Assembly (NCBI GenBank): GCA_023397045.1
Contig: JAEWUR010000346.1
Location: 1 to 8,307, forward strand
DNA: 8,307 nucleotides
Source of the DNA: Planctomycetota bacterium
GTDB taxonomy: Bacteria > Planctomycetota > Planctomycetia > Pirellulales > Thermoguttaceae
Direction: 5' to 3'
Of the stretch, positions 6,271-8,307 are shown piece by piece. The first letter of the stretch is position 1. Each line of letters begins with the position of its first letter. A program made the translations under genes and the position numbers. The notes under the pieces are model-generated. The model was not told the origin of the DNA, made no database searches, and saw only the letters and a program-made list of their open reading frames with translations.

Positions 6271-6918
6271 ATGCAAACGCTGATGAGACGAATTTCTGGT
6301 GAGAAGACGCGAACCGTCCAGGCCGGGCACGACAAAAACCGCCGCCTGCGAAACGCGTTCACCTTCGTCGAGGCCCTGGCCGCGATAACGATCACCGCCA
6401 TTGCCGGAAGCGCGCTGCTGCTGGGCGTTACGTCGTCGCTGCAAAACACCGATCAGGCCATGCGGGCCACGATCGCTTACGGCCTGGCTGAACAATTGAT
6501 GGACGAAGCCGTCGGATGCCGCTACGTGGCGCTGGGCGGAAATCCGTATGCGGCCACCATCGGACCGGCGCCGGCCGGCACGCGCCAGTCGTTCACCGAG
6601 ATCGGCAACTACAACGGCTATCGCTCGCAACCGCCGACCGACCCCTATGGCATTCCCTTGGGCGCCGACAACGGTGAAGGCAGCCTGCGGAACGCCGCGT
6701 TCCAATGCCGCCCGGCCTTCCTGGCCAACTGGCGGCAGGAGGTCGACGTCTACTACGTCAGCGACGCCGACCTGACGACTCGATTGTCGGCCGGGCTGAC
6801 CAGCGACTACCGTTGCGTGGAAGTCCGGATTATTGACGTCGATCCCCGATCCGGCACGAAAACCTTGGCAACTATCCGACGCGTCGTCGCCTATGTCCCA
6901 CCGTTGCAGATCAACTGA
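6271..6918 (+). CDS. prepilin-type minor pseudopilin, GspI/PilV-like
   Basis: A 215-residue protein with a type IV prepilin N-terminus. The basic leader (RRLRNA) is followed by the predicted prepilin peptidase cut between A29 and F30, then FTFVEALAAITITAIAGSALLLG, with Glu at mature position 5 and a single membrane helix. After the helix comes QAMRATIAYGLAEQLMDEAV, like the GspI/PilV pattern of an Ala-rich helix ending in a QLMDE motif, then a globular periplasmic domain with three Cys. GspI-type proteins join GspJ and GspK in the tip complex of a pseudopilus, and two such genes follow. The start is uncertain: ATG 6271 and ATG 6283 both give long leaders (29 or 25 residues) and lack a Shine-Dalgarno; ATG 6184 would place the terminator stem inside the gene. 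Ala rather than Gly before the cut is less common but accepted by the peptidase family. Confidence 0.82.
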   Translation: MQTLMRRISGEKTRTVQAGHDKNRRLRNAFTFVEALAAITITAIAGSALLLGVTSSLQNTDQAMRATIAYGLAEQLMDEAVGCRYVALGGNPYAATIGPAPAGTRQSFTEIGNYNGYRSQPPTDPYGIPLGADNGEGSLRNAAFQCRPAFLANWRQEVDVYYVSDADLTTRLSAGLTSDYRCVEVRIIDVDPRSGTKTLATIRRVVAYVPPLQIN

Positions 6919-6976
6919 TCGATCCGCATCCACGCTTGCATTTCTTCGCGATGCACGCCGAGGTCGGCGTCTGTCC

Positions 6977-7774
6977 ATGCGGCGCGGCATGACGTTGTTG
7001 GAATTGATGTTGGCCATGACGATCATGATGATGGTCGTTGGAGTCCTGGCCGGTCTGGCGCGAACGAGCCAACAGGGCTTCGAGTATAGCGAGGGATACG
7101 GCATCGCCACGCAACACGCCAGGGTCGTGCTCGACCGAATCGCCAAAAGCGTTTCCGAGGCGACCGCGAACGATCAATTCCCCGGCTGCATCGTCGTGGC
7201 CGAAACGGTCGGCGCCTATCGCTATCCCGACACGCTGGTTGTTTGGCATCCGAGCAGCGGAACGCCGGCCAATCCGGCGGGCTTGCCGCTCTACCGCGAA
7301 TTGATCATCTATTGTCCCAATCCGAACAATCCGCTTCAGTTGGTCGAAATCACCGCGCCGACCAACGGGGGAACGGTTCCCGACGTGTCGAATCAGGCCG
7401 CCTGGCGAACCGCGCTGAGCAGTCTTAAAAAGTCGACCAGCACGAATGTTGTCGAATTGAGTCCGCTGTTGCGAGCGTGTTCGACCGACAACAGCGGCAG
7501 CTCGTCGACGATGCGGGGCGGTGCGCGTTTTGAGGTCCGACTGCGTCCCTCCGATGCCGATTGGGCGGCCTACAAGGCCGGCACGATCACCTGGAAGGAC
7601 CTGCCGTGGGTGCAAGGCATCTACGGACCGCAGACCGGTCTGCGGCAAGTTTGGGTCAGGACCGAACTGCAAATGATGCCCGGCGTCGATTGGGTCGCTT
7701 CCGACTCGGCGGCTGCCCAGCCCGTTCCGTTTTTCGGATCCGCCGCCCTATACTACAATCTGTCGCATCCATGA
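6977..7774 (+). CDS. prepilin-type minor pseudopilin, GspJ/PilW-like
   Basis: A 265-residue protein with leader MRRG cut before Met5, giving mature MTLLELMLAMTIMMMVVG with Glu at position 5 and an unusually Met-rich membrane helix. Next is QHARVVLDRIAKSVSEA (46-62), the GspJ/PilW-type helix. The rest is a periplasmic domain containing Gly/Pro-rich loops and a C-terminal region starting MRGGARFEVRLR. It would stack with the GspI-like and GspK-like neighbours in the fibre tip. Start choice: ATG 6977 gives a four-residue leader, short but basic; ATG 6893 gives a 32-residue leader and overlaps the previous gene by 26 bases. GAGG at 6960-6963 is too far away to decide. The stop overlaps the next start in an ATGA, implying coupled translation. 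No function beyond pseudopilin can be assigned. Confidence 0.82.
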   Translation: MRRGMTLLELMLAMTIMMMVVGVLAGLARTSQQGFEYSEGYGIATQHARVVLDRIAKSVSEATANDQFPGCIVVAETVGAYRYPDTLVVWHPSSGTPANPAGLPLYRELIIYCPNPNNPLQLVEITAPTNGGTVPDVSNQAAWRTALSSLKKSTSTNVVELSPLLRACSTDNSGSSSTMRGGARFEVRLRPSDADWAAYKAGTITWKDLPWVQGIYGPQTGLRQVWVRTELQMMPGVDWVASDSAAAQPVPFFGSAALYYNLSHP

Positions 7775-8307
7775 ACCATTCCGCATTTCCAACACGAAAC
7801 CGACGGCCGCGCGGCATGGCATTGCTGGTCGTGCTGCTTCTGCTGACGCTGACGCTGGGCCTTTCCTATGCGGCCATGCGCAGCATGAGCACCGCCAGCA
7901 TGATCCAGCGGAATTCCGATCGCCGGGCTTCGGCGCGGCAGGCCGCCATGAACGGAATGACCGTCGCGCTGAAGAAAATGCATCGCAACGATTGGACCGG
8001 CGTCGGCACGTCGTTGGCGCAGACGGTCGGAACGTCCGAATCGTTTCTGGTGACCTATACCGCGGGCGATACAACGCTTAGTGCGAGCGACGCCGATCAA
8101 CCCTACCGAGTGACGCTGCTTTCGACAGGCTATGCGACCGATCGCGACCAGCCGCAGGCAAAGGCCATCTACAAGATCCGCGCCGTCGTGCGATTGGTGC
8201 CGCGGAAGCTGGCCACGCAGCCGGCCGACTGGCCGAAAATGAAGGATTTCACCCTGTACCAGACGCGGTCGAACTACGTTGTGCTCGACATTCCTTACCG
8301 CTTCACG
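7771..8307 (+). CDS. GspK/PilX-like minor pseudopilin, N-terminal part (3' end outside window)
   Basis: The frame is open from ATG 7771 to the last base, giving 179 residues with no stop. A basic leader (PTRNRRPRG, cut predicted after G15) precedes MALLVVLLLLTLTLGLSYAAM, one membrane helix. Mature position 5 is Val, not Glu; GspK proteins characteristically lack that Glu because they sit at the very tip, so this supports GspK-like over GspI/J-like. After the helix come SMIQRNSDRRASARQAAMNG, a typical long amphipathic helix, and a beta-rich region (DQPYRVTLLSTG, AIYKIRAVVRLVPRK). The start codon shares ATGA with the upstream stop, so translation is probably coupled. GspK is larger than other minor pseudopilins, so much of the protein lies beyond the window. 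PilX N-terminal-type annotation would be equally fair. Confidence 0.8.
   Translation, partial: MNHSAFPTRNRRPRGMALLVVLLLLTLTLGLSYAAMRSMSTASMIQRNSDRRASARQAAMNGMTVALKKMHRNDWTGVGTSLAQTVGTSESFLVTYTAGDTTLSASDADQPYRVTLLSTGYATDRDQPQAKAIYKIRAVVRLVPRKLATQPADWPKMKDFTLYQTRSNYVVLDIPYRFT

Noticed and set aside
1..8307. Defence island, mobile element or CRISPR system
   Set aside because: No transposase, integrase, nuclease, toxin-antitoxin pair or spaced repeats were seen; the genes are housekeeping, transport and pseudopilin genes.

Overview
This is a GC-rich (about 60%) bacterial chromosomal segment with every convincing gene on the + strand. The gene set and protein details suggest a planctomycete, probably Pirellulales-like: a U32/DUF3656 protein with a C-terminal Cys-rich half, a MATE protein ending in an RW..MRVIE tail, GTAGGGTGGG-type palindromes between genes, few Shine-Dalgarno sites, and a pseudopilin trio with prepilin N-termini. 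The lineage is an inference from remembered patterns, not from a search.

Layout. Bases 2-1303 hold the 3' half of a U32-family peptidase/RNA hydroxylase-type protein. A 31-bp imperfect palindrome (1341-1421) separates it from a complete MATE efflux transporter (1503-2927). A weak terminator and an extended -10 promoter lead to panD (3091-3438), aspartate 1-decarboxylase, which supplies beta-alanine for pantothenate and CoA. An MgtC/DUF4010 membrane protein follows (3545-4891), then nadC (5001-5927), quinolinate phosphoribosyltransferase of de novo NAD synthesis. A perfect hairpin terminator closes nadC.

From about 6147 to the end lies a different module: a good sigma70-type promoter, a transcript leader of about 85 nt ending in a very strong intrinsic terminator, then three genes for minor pseudopilins in the order GspI/PilV-like, GspJ/PilW-like, GspK/PilX-like. 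The last one runs off the window and overlaps its neighbour by four bases. These three would form the tip complex of a type II secretion pseudopilus or type IV pilus-like fibre in the inner membrane.

The genes before 6000 are ordinary housekeeping or transport genes that do not form one pathway, although panD and nadC both make cofactor precursors. No defence system, mobile element gene, CRISPR array, tRNA or rRNA was seen. The best candidate for something undescribed is the promoter-hairpin-terminator unit in front of the pseudopilin genes, which looks like an attenuator or a small RNA. A second lead is a set of extended -10 motifs placed so that nadC and the DUF4010 gene may be transcribed without leaders.
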